Assembly (NCBI GenBank): GCA_027494165.1
Contig: JAOSJM010000001.1
Coordinates: 248,001-312,000 of the forward strand
Length of the DNA stretch: 64,000 bases
DNA from: Acidimicrobiia bacterium
Lineage (GTDB): Bacteria; Actinomycetota; Acidimicrobiia; IMCC26256; JAOSJM01
Direction of reading: 5' to 3'
A program made the translations under genes and the position numbers. Position 1 is the stretch's first letter, and every line of letters begins with the position of its first letter. The notes below the pieces were generated by a model that was not told where the DNA came from, searched no databases, and worked only from the letters and a program-made list of their open reading frames with translations. This document shows, one piece after another, positions 8,243 to 17,494 of this stretch.

Positions 8243-9061
8243 GTGATCGAGGTCCACGGCACGCCGAACCTGCGGGACGCGGTGCTCGTCGTCGCCCTGT
8301 CCGGCTGGGTCGACGCCGGTCGGGCCGGGGCCGGCGCGGCGGGGTTCCTCCGGGACCACCTCGTGGCGTCCCGCGAGCTCGCCCGGATCGACCTCGAGGG
8401 TCTCGTGGACCAGCAGCAGGCCCGGCCCATCGTGCGGCTGGCCGACGGGGTCACCCGGACCCTGGAGTGGCCGGCCGTCGAGCTCGTCGCCGGCCGGGCC
8501 GGCCGTGACGTCGTCGTGTGCCGGGGCCCCGAACCGTCGCTGCGCTGGCGGGAGATCACCGACGCGCTCGTCGGCCTCGTCCGGACCCTCGACGTCCGGC
8601 TCGCGGTGACCCTGGGCGGGATGCCGGTCCCGGTCTCGCACCGCCGCCCCGTGCGCGTGCTCGCCACCGCCACGAGCCACTCCCTGGCCCAGGAGCTGGG
8701 GGCACGGCGGGCGGACTACTCGGGCCCCACGGGGATGCAGACCGTGCTCCAGGTGGCGCTGGGCGAGGCGGGCGTCCCCGCGGCCGGCCTGTGGGCCCAG
8801 GTGCCGCACTACGTGGCCGGGTCGCCGTCGCCACCGGCGGTCCGGGCGTTGCTCGAGCGGCTGCGTGACGTCGCCCGGCTCGACCTCGACGTCGGGGCCC
8901 TGGATCGCGGTTGCGACGAGTACCGCCGTGAGGTCGACGAGGGGCTGGAGAGCCGGCCCGACGTCGCCGAGCTGGTCCGGGCCATCGAGGCCGGCGACGA
9001 CGAGCTCCCCACCGGTGACGAGCTGGCCTCCGAGATCGAGCGGTTCCTTCGCGACGAGTGA
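8243..9061 (+). CDS. PAC2 family protein
   Basis: A 272-residue protein with PAC2 features: DAVLVVALSGWVDAGRAGAG at the N-terminus, AVTLGGMPVPVSHRRPVRVL in the centre and GPTGMQTVLQVALGEAGVPA followed by GLWAQVPHYVAG. Archaeal and eukaryotic relatives assist proteasome assembly; actinobacterial members are widespread but poorly characterised. The start follows from a TACAGT box 6 nt upstream, making it a leaderless single gene. No proteasome gene is in the window. The acidic C-terminal tail (IERFLRDE) is typical of the actinobacterial group. Confidence 0.8.
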   Translation: MIEVHGTPNLRDAVLVVALSGWVDAGRAGAGAAGFLRDHLVASRELARIDLEGLVDQQQARPIVRLADGVTRTLEWPAVELVAGRAGRDVVVCRGPEPSLRWREITDALVGLVRTLDVRLAVTLGGMPVPVSHRRPVRVLATATSHSLAQELGARRADYSGPTGMQTVLQVALGEAGVPAAGLWAQVPHYVAGSPSPPAVRALLERLRDVARLDLDVGALDRGCDEYRREVDEGLESRPDVAELVRAIEAGDDELPTGDELASEIERFLRDE

Positions 9062-9199
9062 GGCGTCTCCCGACCGGCGGCCGGTGCACCGACCCGATCC
9101 GGACCGGGGCCGCAGGGACCCCGGCGATGAGTCCGGGGCGGCGCCGCCGTCGATACGGGGAGAGGGCCGAACGGCAGACCGTCGAGGACAGGAGGGCCC

Positions 9200-9674
9200 A
9201 TGCCCCGGATCACGCCCAACCTCTGGTTCGACACCCAGGCCCGGGAGGCCGCCGAGCTCTACGTCTCGGTGTTCCCGAGCTCGGAGATCAGGAACGTCAG
9301 CTACTACAACGAGGCCGGTCCACGACCGGCCGGGACGGTCCTCACCGTCGACTTCGTGCTCGACGGGCAGGAGTACGTCGCCATCAACGGCGGCCCGGAG
9401 TTCACGTTCACCGAGGCGATCTCGCTGATGGTCAACTGCGCGGACCAGGACGAGGTCGACTACTACTGGGCCCGGCTCTCCGAGGGTGGGGGAGGAAGGG
9501 CCGTGCGGCTGGCTCAAGGACCGGTACGGCCTGTCCTGGCAGGTTTGCCCGGTCGGCCTGATGGAGCTGCTGAGCGACCCCGACGAGGGGCGGGCCCGGC
9601 GGGCCACCGAGGCCATGCTGGCCATGAAGAAGATCGACCTGGCCGAGGTCCGCGCGGCCGCGGATCGGGCCTGA
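9200..9674 (+). CDS. PhnB-like VOC family protein, frameshifted
   Basis: The protein begins ITPNLWFDTQAREAAELYVS and continues with FVLDGQEYVAINGGPEFTFT and SLMVNCADQDEVDYYW, the 3-demethylubiquinone methyltransferase-like/PhnB branch of the VOC fold. The frame changes by +1 inside a G-run near 9485. The second part (CGWLKDRYGLSWQVCPVGLM, RATEAMLAMKKIDL) completes the family pattern at about 158 residues. The gene has a good AGGAGG ribosome site before the ATG. The shift in a homopolymer suggests a sequence error. The substrate is unknown. Confidence 0.8.
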
Positions 9675-9749
9675 CCGGGATCGGGATCGCCCGCACCGGG
9701 GCGGTCCGCGGGTGTGCACCGGTGGGGGCGCACGGGTGTGCGGGCATGG

Positions 9750-10804
9750 GCGGGCCAGGGTGGGTCAGGGCGGATCGCGGTCGCCTCGTCCTGCGCGCTG
9801 CCTCGCCGCCGGCCGCGGTTGCGGTCGCGGGTGGTCTTGTCGTGGTGGTGGGTGGGGCATCGGGCGGCGAGGTTGGCGAGTTGGGTGGGGCCGCCGGCGG
9901 CGAGAGGTTCGACGTGGTCGATCTCGAGGCCGTCGGTGCGGTCGCAGCCCGGCTCGCAGCAGCGGGCGCCCAGCACGCCCAGGGCGGTGCGCTGCTCGGC
10001 GGTGAGCCCCCGGCGGAAGTGCTTCACCTTGTGGACCTCGATGCCGTCGGTGAGGACGCCTTTCACGAACGGGTTCTGGTCCAGCAGCTCCTGGACCCGG
10101 GTGACGGGGACGTCCCCGAACCCCTCGACCCGGCAGGTCTCCCCCTCGACCACCCTGCCCCGGCGCAGCGCGGTCAGCGAGGCGGTCACCGTGATGTGGG
10201 GGCGGGCCCTGGCCTCCCCCGAGACCAGGGCGACCAGGGCGTCGGCGGCGAAGGCCTCCCGGGGCCGGGTGCGTCCGGTCCGGGGGCGCCCCGGGAACGC
10301 CGGTCGGTCTCGTGGTCGATCGCCGAGACCACCAGGGCGCCCTGGTCGGGGGAGACGGAACCGGCCGCAGACCATCCCCTCGTCGTCGACCCAGCGGCGA
10401 AACGACCGGGATGCGCGCTGGGCCAGGTAGCGGGCGTGCTGGTCCGAGGCGGCGAGCATCTGCACGTGGCGGGACTCCTCTCGCAGCTCCCGCAACGACA
10501 CCTGCCCGGCCGCCGCCACCAGGGCCTGCTCGGCTCCCGGGTCGGCCTCGGCGGCCCCCGCGACGGCTCCGGCCTGGGCGGCCGACAGCCTCCCGGACAC
10601 GAACGCGTCGCGGGTCTCGGCCAGACCCTCGACCCGCCGGGCCACCTCCAGCAGGCCCGACGCGTCACCCACCGAGCTGCCCGACCTCGCGGCCAGCCAC
10701 TGCGCCGCGGTCGCGTACCCCCACCGGCGGTGCAGCCTCGCGTCCTCGACCCGCCGGGCCGCCCGGGCCCGCGCCGCCACACACGCCCGCTCCAAGCGGG
10801 CCAC
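9750..10804 (-). pseudogene. DUF222/HNH endonuclease, truncated and frameshifted
   Basis: The DUF222 helices (GLLEVARRVEGLAETRDAF, LSAAQAGAVAGAAEADPGAE) and C-terminal HNH domain (CCEPGCDRTDGLEIDHVEPL, ANLAARCPTHH) are clear. Against the intact paralogue at 54914 the first 80 or so residues are missing. A short central segment (DQGALVVSAIDHETDR, near 10300-10370) is out of frame between two compensating shifts, and no proper stop follows the HNH domain. The GTG at 10804 is only a plausible start. These proteins are abundant in Actinobacteria, often mobile and of unknown role. Decay and sequence error cannot be separated. Confidence 0.65.
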
Positions 10805-10902
10805 ACGGAGACCAGCCGGGCCGCGAGCGGGCCGGCGCCCACGGGCGCCGGCCGGCCAGGTCGGGGCAGGGTCGACCCGGCCGGGCCGGCGCCGGCGTGG
10901 GT

Positions 10903-11439
10903 TCAGGGCCCTCCGCCGAGGGAGGGCGCGGCCGTGAAGCGGTAGTCGATGGTCGTCACCAGGCCGGGGGTGGCGGGCCCGGTCGCGGGGAGGTGGGTGG
11001 TGAGCCGGAGGTGGGCGACGGCGTCGGGCGCGAGGCCCTCGAGGACCGCGAGGGGGACGCGCTCCATCACGACCGGGCGCCAGCCGATCACCTCGGACTC
11101 GGTGCCGGGGCAGCGGTAGGCGGCCGGCGAGCCATCCCACGGTTCGCTGCACGCGTCGACGCGGAGCCGGAGGCCGTGCTCGAGGTCCCGGTCGAGGACC
11201 GAGCTCTGCGTGGCGACCGTCGTGAGGACGACGGTCGACAGGGGCCGGTCGGCCACGTTGCGGACGTCCACCAGGCGGGGGGCCTCGCTCCCGGGGGCGA
11301 GGGACTCGACGGGGTCGGCGAGGGCGGGCTGCCCCGGCGGCGTCGAGAGGGCGATCAGGTCGCGCGAGCCGTCCAGGACGGGGCCGGAGTTGCCCACGAG
11401 CCCGAGGAGGACCGCCGAGACCACCAGACGCCTGACCAT
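10903..11439 (-). CDS. Secreted TasA/camelysin-like protein
   Basis: A 178-residue protein with a hydrophobic N-terminal segment (LVVSAVLLGLVGNSG) consistent with a signal peptide. Its C-terminal two-thirds aligns by eye with the product at 11826: shared features are a CS-x-(A/P)W motif, a following Cys, GTE-V, RPV and a TLP-like strand near the end. It lacks the F-(S/T)-D-T motif seen in that paralogue, so whether SipW processes it is unclear. It is transcribed away from its paralogue across a 386-bp gap. I infer an extracellular or cell-surface beta-sandwich protein. Confidence 0.5.
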   Translation of the reverse strand: MVRRLVVSAVLLGLVGNSGPVLDGSRDLIALSTPPGQPALADPVESLAPGSEAPRLVDVRNVADRPLSTVVLTTVATQSSVLDRDLEHGLRLRVDACSEPWDGSPAAYRCPGTESEVIGWRPVVMERVPLAVLEGLAPDAVAHLRLTTHLPATGPATPGLVTTIDYRFTAAPSLGGGP

Positions 11440-11825
11440 GTACTCGCCTTCCGTGGCAGCCCGTCGTCACCATCCGTGGCGACGTGGGGGCGCGCGCCCC
11501 GTCATCCCGTCGTGGCCGGAGCCGCGACGTCGACCCGCTCGGCCTCCCCATCGGCGGGGGCGGGCGCGACCTGAGGGCCGGGAGCGCAGAGGGAATCGTC
11601 GCGAACCGTCGGAAGAGGGCCGGAATCACCCCAGGAATCCCACGGAGCGTGGCCGACGGGGCCGAACGGATCACGAAATGTCGCATACCGGGTGCGAAAT
11701 GGTTCAGCCGAGGCCCTCCCTGCCGATCGCACGGGGCGGAACGACAGGGACGCCGTTCGCCAGCGGAGCAGGACGCCTCCGGGCCCCGAGGGGCCCGACG
11801 CCGACCGGAACGAACGGGGGTCCCC
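11440..11825. other. Divergent intergenic region between TasA-like genes
   Basis: No gene is seen. Promoters for both secreted-protein genes must lie here. A slightly AT-richer stretch is at about 11665-11705, but no clear -35/-10 pair could be assigned. Confidence 0.3.
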
Positions 11826-12449
11826 ATGCGCCGTCCGACCCGCACGCCCTCGGGCGTGAGGCTCACCGAGAAGATCGTCCTGTCCGTCGCGCTCGTCGCC
11901 CTGGCCGCCGCGCTCGTCGGCGTCGGGGCGTTCGCCGTGTTCACGGACACCGAGAGCGTCTCCCAGACGACGACCTCGGGCACCGTCACCGTCGACCTCG
12001 GTTCGCCCGGAGCGACCAACCGGCTCAGCGTCGGCGCCACCGACCTCGCGGCCGGCGACGCCGTCGAGCGGACGGTGGAGCTCGCCAACAGCGGGTCCGT
12101 CGCCCTCGCGGACGTGAAGCTGACGACGACGGCGACGGCGAGCTCGCTGCTCGACACGGACACGACCGACGGGCTCCAGATGGTCGTGGAGCGCTGCAGC
12201 GTCGCGTGGACCGAGAGCGGGCCCCCGTACGCCTACACGTGCGGTGGCACGACCGAGACCGTGCTGGCGAGCCGGCCGGTGATCGGGGCGAACCTCGCCC
12301 TGGCCAACCTGGACCTGTCGGCCGGCGCGGACAACTTCCTGCGGGTGACCCTGACCCTGCCGAGCGCGGCGCCCGACACGCTGCAGGCCCAGTCGTCGAC
12401 GATCTCCTACGGGTTCACGGCCACCCAGCGGACCGGACAGGCCCAGTAG
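11826..12449 (+). CDS. SipW-dependent-type TasA/CalY-like secreted protein
   Basis: A 207-residue protein with a basic N-terminus, a membrane segment (IVLSVALVALAAALVGVGAF) and directly after it AVFTDTESVSQTT. This F-(S/T)-D-T-E pattern at the cleavage region marks substrates of SipW-type signal peptidases (TasA, camelysin). The mature part contains GTVTVDLGS and paired Cys residues (ERCSVAW, YTCGGT), suggesting a disulphide. The signal peptidase gene follows after a strong hairpin. The ATG at 11826 is chosen because upstream in-frame sequence is not hydrophobic. Homologues build fibres or act as secreted proteases; which applies here is unknown. Confidence 0.65.
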   Translation: MRRPTRTPSGVRLTEKIVLSVALVALAAALVGVGAFAVFTDTESVSQTTTSGTVTVDLGSPGATNRLSVGATDLAAGDAVERTVELANSGSVALADVKLTTTATASSLLDTDTTDGLQMVVERCSVAWTESGPPYAYTCGGTTETVLASRPVIGANLALANLDLSAGADNFLRVTLTLPSAAPDTLQAQSSTISYGFTATQRTGQAQ

Positions 12450-12457
12450 GACCGAGC

Positions 12458-12482
12458 GGCCGGTCGGCGGGGCCGACCGGCC
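12458..12482 (+). promoter_or_regulatory. Perfect 11-bp hairpin between TasA-like gene and sipW
   Basis: GGCCGGTCGGC at 12458-12468 pairs exactly with 12472-12482 across a 3-nt loop, 9 nt after one stop and 18 nt before the next start. There is no T-run. It may stabilise the upstream mRNA or attenuate read-through into the peptidase gene. Confidence 0.5.
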
Positions 12483-12500
12483 GGAGGGACGGCCCGCCCC

Positions 12501-13149
12501 ATGAGGACCCACGAGGCGCGAGGTGACGGCGTCCGGCCCCGTCGGGGGCCGGCGCCGCGCCGCGTCGCGGAGCGGGTGCTCGGGATCCTCCTCGGGACCG
12601 GCGTCGCCCTGCTGGCGGTGGTGGTGCTGGGCACGCTCACCGGGGCGTGGCGGCTGGTGCCGGTGCGCACCGGCTCGATGGAACCGGGCGTCCCGCGGGG
12701 TTCCGTGGTCGTCGCCCGGCCGGTCGCCGTCACGAGCGTCGCCGTCGGCGACGTGATCCTGTTCCACGCTCCCACACCCGACCGGCCCCTCACCGTCCAC
12801 CGGGTCGTGGGCGTCGAGGCCGACGACGGGACGGGGGAGCCGCTCTTCGAGACCAGGGGCGACGCCAACGACGGGAAGGACCCGTGGCTCGCCCGGATGG
12901 ACGGCGACCGGGTGTGGCGGGCGACCCTCGTGGTGCCCTACCTGGGCCACAACCTCGCGATCATGCGCAGCCCCCAGGTCCGGATCACGACCCTCCTCGC
13001 CGCGGTCGGGCTGCTGCTGGTGCTCGGCCTGCGTCGCGTCTGGGGCACGCCCTCCGCCGGACCCGGGGCGCCCGTCGACGACCTCCTCCCGCGGCGGCGG
13101 GTCCGGGCCCGGGCGGGTCGAGGCGCCGGGACGTCGCTGCCCGCGCGCC
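12501..13149 (+). CDS. sipW: SipW-like (ER/archaeal-type) signal peptidase I
   Basis: A membrane segment (VLGILLGTGVALLAVVVLG) precedes the catalytic serine in RTGSMEPGVPRGSVVVARPV. The second catalytic motif is PLTVHRVVGV, with His in place of Lys, as in the SipW/ER signal peptidase class. GDANDGKDP is box E and a second membrane helix (TTLLAAVGLLLVLGL) ends the domain. It would cleave the F-T-D-T type precursors encoded next to it. No in-frame stop appears between it and the NHL gene, so the 3' end given is approximate and a base may be missing. The N-terminal ATG is the first sensible start. Confidence 0.8.
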
Positions 13150-14555
13150 GTGGTCGTCGCCCTCGTCGCGTCGGGCCTCCTGCTCGGCGGCTCGTCGGCG
13201 CTGGCGCTCTTCACGCACACGCCGGGACCCGTCCAGACGACCTACTCGACCGGGACCCTGCTCGACCCGTCGCCGCTGGCCTGCCGGTGGGCCGGTGCGA
13301 GCGACGTCCAGCTCGACTGGGCCAACACGTCTCCGACGTTCGCGGACGGCTACGTCCTGCAGCGGGCGGACGTCGCCGGCGGGCCCTACGCCACGATCGG
13401 CACCCTCGCCGGGGCCGGTTCCACGACCGGCCACGACCTGGCGCCCGGGCCGCCCACCCCCCGCTACTACGTCGTGCGGGCGACCCGGGGCACCTGGACG
13501 GGCCCCGCCTCCAACGAGGTGGGCAGCCTCGACTGCGCCGGCGGCGTCGCCACGTTCGCCGGGACCGGGTCCGGCGGGTACTCGGGGGACGGGGGCCCGG
13601 CCACGGCGGCCCGGCTCGACGATCCCGAGGGGGTCGCGGTCGACCCGGCGGGCAACGTGTACGTGGCCGACGCCAAGAACCACGTGGTGCGGCGGGTGGA
13701 CGGGTCGGGGACGATCACGACGGTGGCGGGGACGGGCTCCAAGGGGTACTCGGGCGACGGGGGCCCGGCCACGGCGGCGAAGCTCCGGACGCCGGGTGGG
13801 GTGGCGTGGGATCCGGGGACCGGGAGCCTCCTGATCGCGGACACGGGCAACCACGTGGTGCGGCGGGTGGACGGGTCGGGGACGATCACGACGGTGGCGG
13901 GGACGGGGTCCAAGGGGTCCTCGGGCGACGGGGGCCCGGCCACCGCGGCGGAGCTCGAGTCGCCGGAGGGCGTCGCGGTCGACCCGGCGGGCGACGTGTA
14001 CGTGGCGGACAGCAAGAACCACGTGGTGCGGCGGGTGGACGGGTCGGGGACGATCACGACCGTGGCGGGGACGGGCTCCAAGGGGTACTCGGGCGACGGG
14101 GGCCCGGCGACCGCGGCGGAGCTGAGGACGCCGCGTGGGGTGGCGTGGGATCCGGGGACGGGCAGCCTCCTGATCGCGGACACGGGCAACCACGTGGTGC
14201 GGCGGGTGGACGGGTCGGGGACGATCACGACGGTGGCGGGGACGGGGTCCAAGGGGTCCTCGGGCGACGGGGGCCCGGCGACCGCGGCAGCGCTCGACTC
14301 GCCCGAGGGCTGCACGCCGACGAGACCGGGAACGTCTTCGTCGCCGACACGGGCAACCGTCGCATCCGAAGGATCGACGGGTCGGGGACCGTCACGACGG
14401 TGGCGGGGAGCGGGGCCAACGGGTGGTCGGGGGACGGCGGCGGCGCGCTCGTCGCCGCGCTCGGCTCGCCCGCCGACGTCGCCCTGCTCGGCGACCACCT
14501 GCTCGTGGTCCAGGCCTCCCACCACGTGGTCCGCCGGGTCGCCGGGCCGCTGTAG
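13150..14555 (+). CDS. Secreted FnIII-NHL beta-propeller protein, frameshifted
   Basis: An N-terminal hydrophobic segment (VVALVASGLLLGGSSALALF) runs into THTPGPVQTTYSTGTL, recalling SipW-type substrates. An FnIII-like domain follows (SPTFADGYVLQRADVAGGPY). The rest is NHL repeats of about 57 residues with GDGGPATAA, NHVVRRVDGSGTITTVAG and GTGSLLIADTGN signatures, forming a predicted beta-propeller. DNA-level repeats recur every 168-171 bp. The frame shifts near 14308 by one missing base, after which the last propeller blades continue. The function is unknown, probably extracellular binding. Confidence 0.68.
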
Positions 14556-14652
14556 CGGCGGCGGGGCCGGCCCGGAACACCGCGGCGGGCCCCGTGGTTG
14601 CACCGCCCGTGCCGTACCGCCGGGAGACGCGGTCACGAGACGGGAGCGGAGC

Positions 14653-14967
14653 ATGAGCGTGGTGAAGGTGAACGCGATCACGGTCTCGGCGGACCGGGCC
14701 GACGAGCTGGAGCGCCGGTTCGGCGCCCGGGCGGGAGAGGTGTCGAAGGCGCCCGGGTTCGAGGCCTTCGAGCTGCTCCGGCCCACCGACGGGCGCGACG
14801 TCTTCCTCGTCTACACGCGCTGGCGGTCCGAGGAGGACTTCGCCGCCTGGGTCGAGAGCCCGGCCTTCCAGCACGGCCACCGGGCCGCCGGCGACGGCGG
14901 GCCGGTGGGTGCCGCCAGCGAGCTGTGGTCCTTCGCCGTGGTGCAGCACGAGGACGCCCCGGGCTGA
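14653..14967 (+). CDS. Antibiotic biosynthesis monooxygenase-domain protein
   Basis: A 104-residue single ABM (dimeric alpha-beta barrel) protein: VVKVNAITVSADRADELERR, GFEAFELLRPTDGRDVFLVY and TRWRSEEDFAAWVESPAFQ follow the family pattern, and the spacing resembles heme-degrading IsdG/HmoB-like members. It is probably cytoplasmic. A GGGAG ribosome site precedes the ATG at 14653. It reads towards the ligase gene, whose promoter starts 20 nt after the stop. Whether it degrades heme or is another ABM enzyme cannot be told. Confidence 0.75.
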   Translation: MSVVKVNAITVSADRADELERRFGARAGEVSKAPGFEAFELLRPTDGRDVFLVYTRWRSEEDFAAWVESPAFQHGHRAAGDGGPVGAASELWSFAVVQHEDAPG

Positions 14968-14987
14968 GGGGACCCGGGCGAGGGCGC

Positions 14988-14993
14988 TACGCT
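14988..14993 (+). promoter_or_regulatory. -10 box TACGCT before the acyl-CoA ligase gene
   Basis: TACGCT lies 29 nt before the GTG at 15023, giving a short 5' leader of about 23 nt with a GGAGCAGG ribosome site. Confidence 0.35.
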
Positions 14994-15022
14994 CCGCCGC
15001 TGAACCGTCGCGGAGCAGGGCT

Positions 15023-16740
15023 GTGACCACGACCGACGCGATCCTCGCCGAGCTCACCGGGCCCGGTGGTCCCTTCGAGATCGTCACCGAGACCGTCCGG
15101 GGCGTCCCGGTGCAGGTCTACCGGCAGCGGATGACCTCGATGCGTGACCTGGTGGCCCAGGCGGCCCTGCGTTCCGAGGACGACTTCCTCGTCCAGGGCG
15201 AGCGGCGGCTCACCTTCGGCGAGCACGACACCGCCGTCCGGCAGGTCGCGGCGTCGCTGGGCCGGTTCGGCGTGCGGCCCGGCGACCGGGTGGCGATCCT
15301 GTCGGCCAACAACCCGGAGTGGGTGATCACCTTCTGGGCCACCGCGGTGCTCGGCGCGGTCGCGGTCCCGCTCAACGCCTGGTGGAAGGCCGAGGAGCTG
15401 GCCTTCGGGCTCGAGGACTCCGGTGCCCGGGTGCTGGTCACCGACGCCCGGCGGGCCGCCGCGGCCGCCGAGCTGCTCCCGGCCCTGCGGGATCTCGACC
15501 ACGTGTTCGTGGCCGGCGAGAGCGCTCCCCCGCCCCCCTGCGCCCCTACGAGGAGCTGCTCGCGGCCGGGGATCCCGGCGAGCTCCCCTCCGCCCCCGTC
15601 GGCGAGGACGACCTGCTCGCCATCATGTACACGTCGGGGACCACGGGGCAGCCCAAGGGCGCGACGGTGACGCACCGCCAGGTCCTCGCCAACCTGGCGA
15701 ACATCTTCTGCGCCGGGCTCGCCGCGGCCGCCCGCGAGCCGTCGGCTCCGGAGCCGGCCGGCGGGGGAAAGCAGGCCTCCCTGCTCGTCGTGCCCCTCTT
15801 CCACGTGACGGGGTGCTTCGCCACCATGGTCACCGCCCACGCCACCGGGGCGAAGCTCGTGCTGATGCCCCCGGGGAGGTTCGACCCCGACGTGGCCATG
15901 GCCACGATCGAGCGGGAGCGGGTCACGACGGTGGGTGGCGTGCCGACCGTGATGTGGCGGATCGTCGAGGCCCCCGACTTCGACCGCTACGACCTCTCCT
16001 CGGTCACGCGGGTGAGCTACGGGGGCGCCCCGGCCGCTCCCGAGCTCGTGGCTCGCATCGCCGAGCGCTTCCCGAACGTGCGCGGCGGCCTGGCCACCGC
16101 CTACGGGCTCACCGAGACCGCCTCGGTCGCGACGCTCAACGCCGGTGCCGACTACCTGGCCCACCCCGACTCGGTCGGGCGGGCGGTCCCCACCGTCGAG
16201 CTGCGGGTCGTCGGCCCGTCCGGCGAGGACCTCCCGGTGGGCGAGGCCGGCGAGATCTGGATCAAGGGCCCGACGGTCATGTCGCACGGCTACTGGCGCC
16301 GCCCCGACGCGAACGCCGAGTCGTTCACCGACGGCTGGTTCCACACCGGCGACATCGGCCGGCTCGACGAGGACGGGTTCCTCTACCTGGTCGACCGGGC
16401 CAAGGACGTCGTGATCCGGGGCGGCGAGAACATCTCGAGCGTCGAGGTGGAGCACGTGCTGTTCTCGCACCCCGACGTCCTCGACGCCGCCGTGGTCGGC
16501 GTCCCGCACCGGGAGCTGGGCGAGCAGGTGAAGGCGGTGGTGCAGCTGCGCCCGGGCTCGGCCACCGGTGTCGAGGACCTGCGGGCGTTCTGCGCGGAGC
16601 ACCTCGCGGACTTCAAGGTCCCCGAGCTCGTGGAGCTCCGGGACGAGCCCCTGCCCCGCAACCCGGCCGGCAAGGTCCTCAAGCGGCAGCTCCGCGGCGG
16701 GGAGACGTCGTTCGCCGCGGCCGACGACTCGGCGCTCTGA
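15023..16740 (+). CDS. Acyl-CoA synthetase (AMP-forming), frameshifted
   Basis: About 572 residues of an adenylate-forming fatty-acyl-CoA ligase. The AMP-binding P-loop YTSGTTGQPKG, YGLTETA, the GWFHTGDIGRLDEDGFLYLV hinge region, KDVVIRGGENIS and the C-terminal catalytic lysine in NPAGKVLKRQ are all present. One missing base in C-runs near 15525-15545 splits the N-terminal 170 residues from the rest. Members activate carboxylic acids as CoA esters for lipid breakdown or synthesis; the substrate is not predictable. The stop is followed at once by a small membrane protein gene. Confidence 0.88.
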
Positions 16741-16756
16741 GGTCGTCATCGACGGG

Positions 16757-17113
16757 CTGCTCGACTTCCACCGGGTCTGGGGCTACGTCGTGGTCGTGGC
16801 CAACGGCCTCGCGGGAGCGGTCGCCCTGCTCGCGTGGCGGGCGAGGCGGCTCCGGGGACGGTGGGTCTGGGCGGTCACCGTCGGCGCGGAGGTGGCGATC
16901 CTGCTCCAGGTGGTGACGGGCACGATCATGGTGTCGAGCGACCGGTTCGTGGCCCCCCGCTTCCACATGTTCTACGGGTTCGTCGCCTTCGTGACGATCG
17001 GCCTCGCCTACCAGTACCGGGACTCGATGAAGGGGCGGCTCGAGCTGCTCTACGGCCTGGTGGGGCTCTTCCTCATGGGCGTGGCCATCCGGGCCCTGAT
17101 CCAGGTCTCCTGA
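16757..17113 (+). CDS. Small four-helix membrane protein, start uncertain
   Basis: The product has four predicted membrane helices (YVVVVANGLAGAVALLAW, AVTVGAEVAILLQVVTGTIM, MFYGFVAFVTIGLAYQY, LLYGLVGLFLMGVAIRAL). Conserved-looking histidines lie at the membrane edges (LLDFHRVWGY, PRFHMFYG), a pattern that could bind heme, though this is speculative. No ATG, GTG or TTG start lies between the ligase stop and the first helix. The CTG at 16757 is used here; the alternatives are ATC at 16748 or a GTG at 16790 that would cut into helix 1. It is probably co-transcribed with the ligase. Confidence 0.6.
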   Translation: MLDFHRVWGYVVVVANGLAGAVALLAWRARRLRGRWVWAVTVGAEVAILLQVVTGTIMVSSDRFVAPRFHMFYGFVAFVTIGLAYQYRDSMKGRLELLYGLVGLFLMGVAIRALIQVS

Positions 17114-17143
17114 CGCGGGGCCGGACCCCGGGCGGGCCGCCGC

Positions 17144-17380
17144 CTACAGGTTCACGACCGGGCAGGTGAGGGTGCGGGTGATCCCGTCGACGGCCTGGAT
17201 CTTCGAGACGATCATCTTGCCGAGGTCGTCCATGGTCGGCGCCTCGGTCTGGACGATGACGTCGTAGGGGCCGGTCACGTCGTCGGCGGAGACCACGCCC
17301 TCGATCGTCCGGGCCTCCTCGGCCACGCTCACGGCCTTGCCGACCTCGGTCTGGATCAGGACGTACGCGCGGACTGTCAT
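17144..17380 (-). CDS. Stand-alone Lrp/AsnC ligand-binding (RAM) domain protein
   Basis: The 78-residue product is just the RAM effector domain of the Lrp/AsnC family: RAYVLIQTEVGKAVSVAEEA, DVTGPYDVIVQTEA and the C-terminal TRTLTCPVV strand. There is no helix-turn-helix. Such proteins form rings that bind amino acids and may modulate full-length Lrp proteins or enzymes. An AGGAGG-type ribosome site precedes the ATG at 17380. It converges with the membrane protein gene and lies downstream of pckG on the same strand, about 115 nt away. Confidence 0.85.
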   Translation of the reverse strand: MTVRAYVLIQTEVGKAVSVAEEARTIEGVVSADDVTGPYDVIVQTEAPTMDDLGKMIVSKIQAVDGITRTLTCPVVNL

Positions 17381-17494
17381 GGGACCTCCTCGCCGGGCGC
17401 CGCCCCGGCCGGCTGCTCGCTCGCTGCGGATGGTAGTGGCCCCCGGTCCGGCTCCGCTCGGGCCACGGGTTCCCGGCCGTGCCTCGCCTGCTGT

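Noticed and set aside
8189-12163. A 1,324-codon open frame on the minus strand
   Set aside because: It crosses several plus- and minus-strand genes in the wrong frame; only the DUF222/HNH part encodes recognisable protein. Long empty frames are common at this GC content.
13560-14300. Regular repeats considered as a possible CRISPR array
   Set aside because: The repeats are coding NHL blades with a 168-171-bp period and no short spacers.
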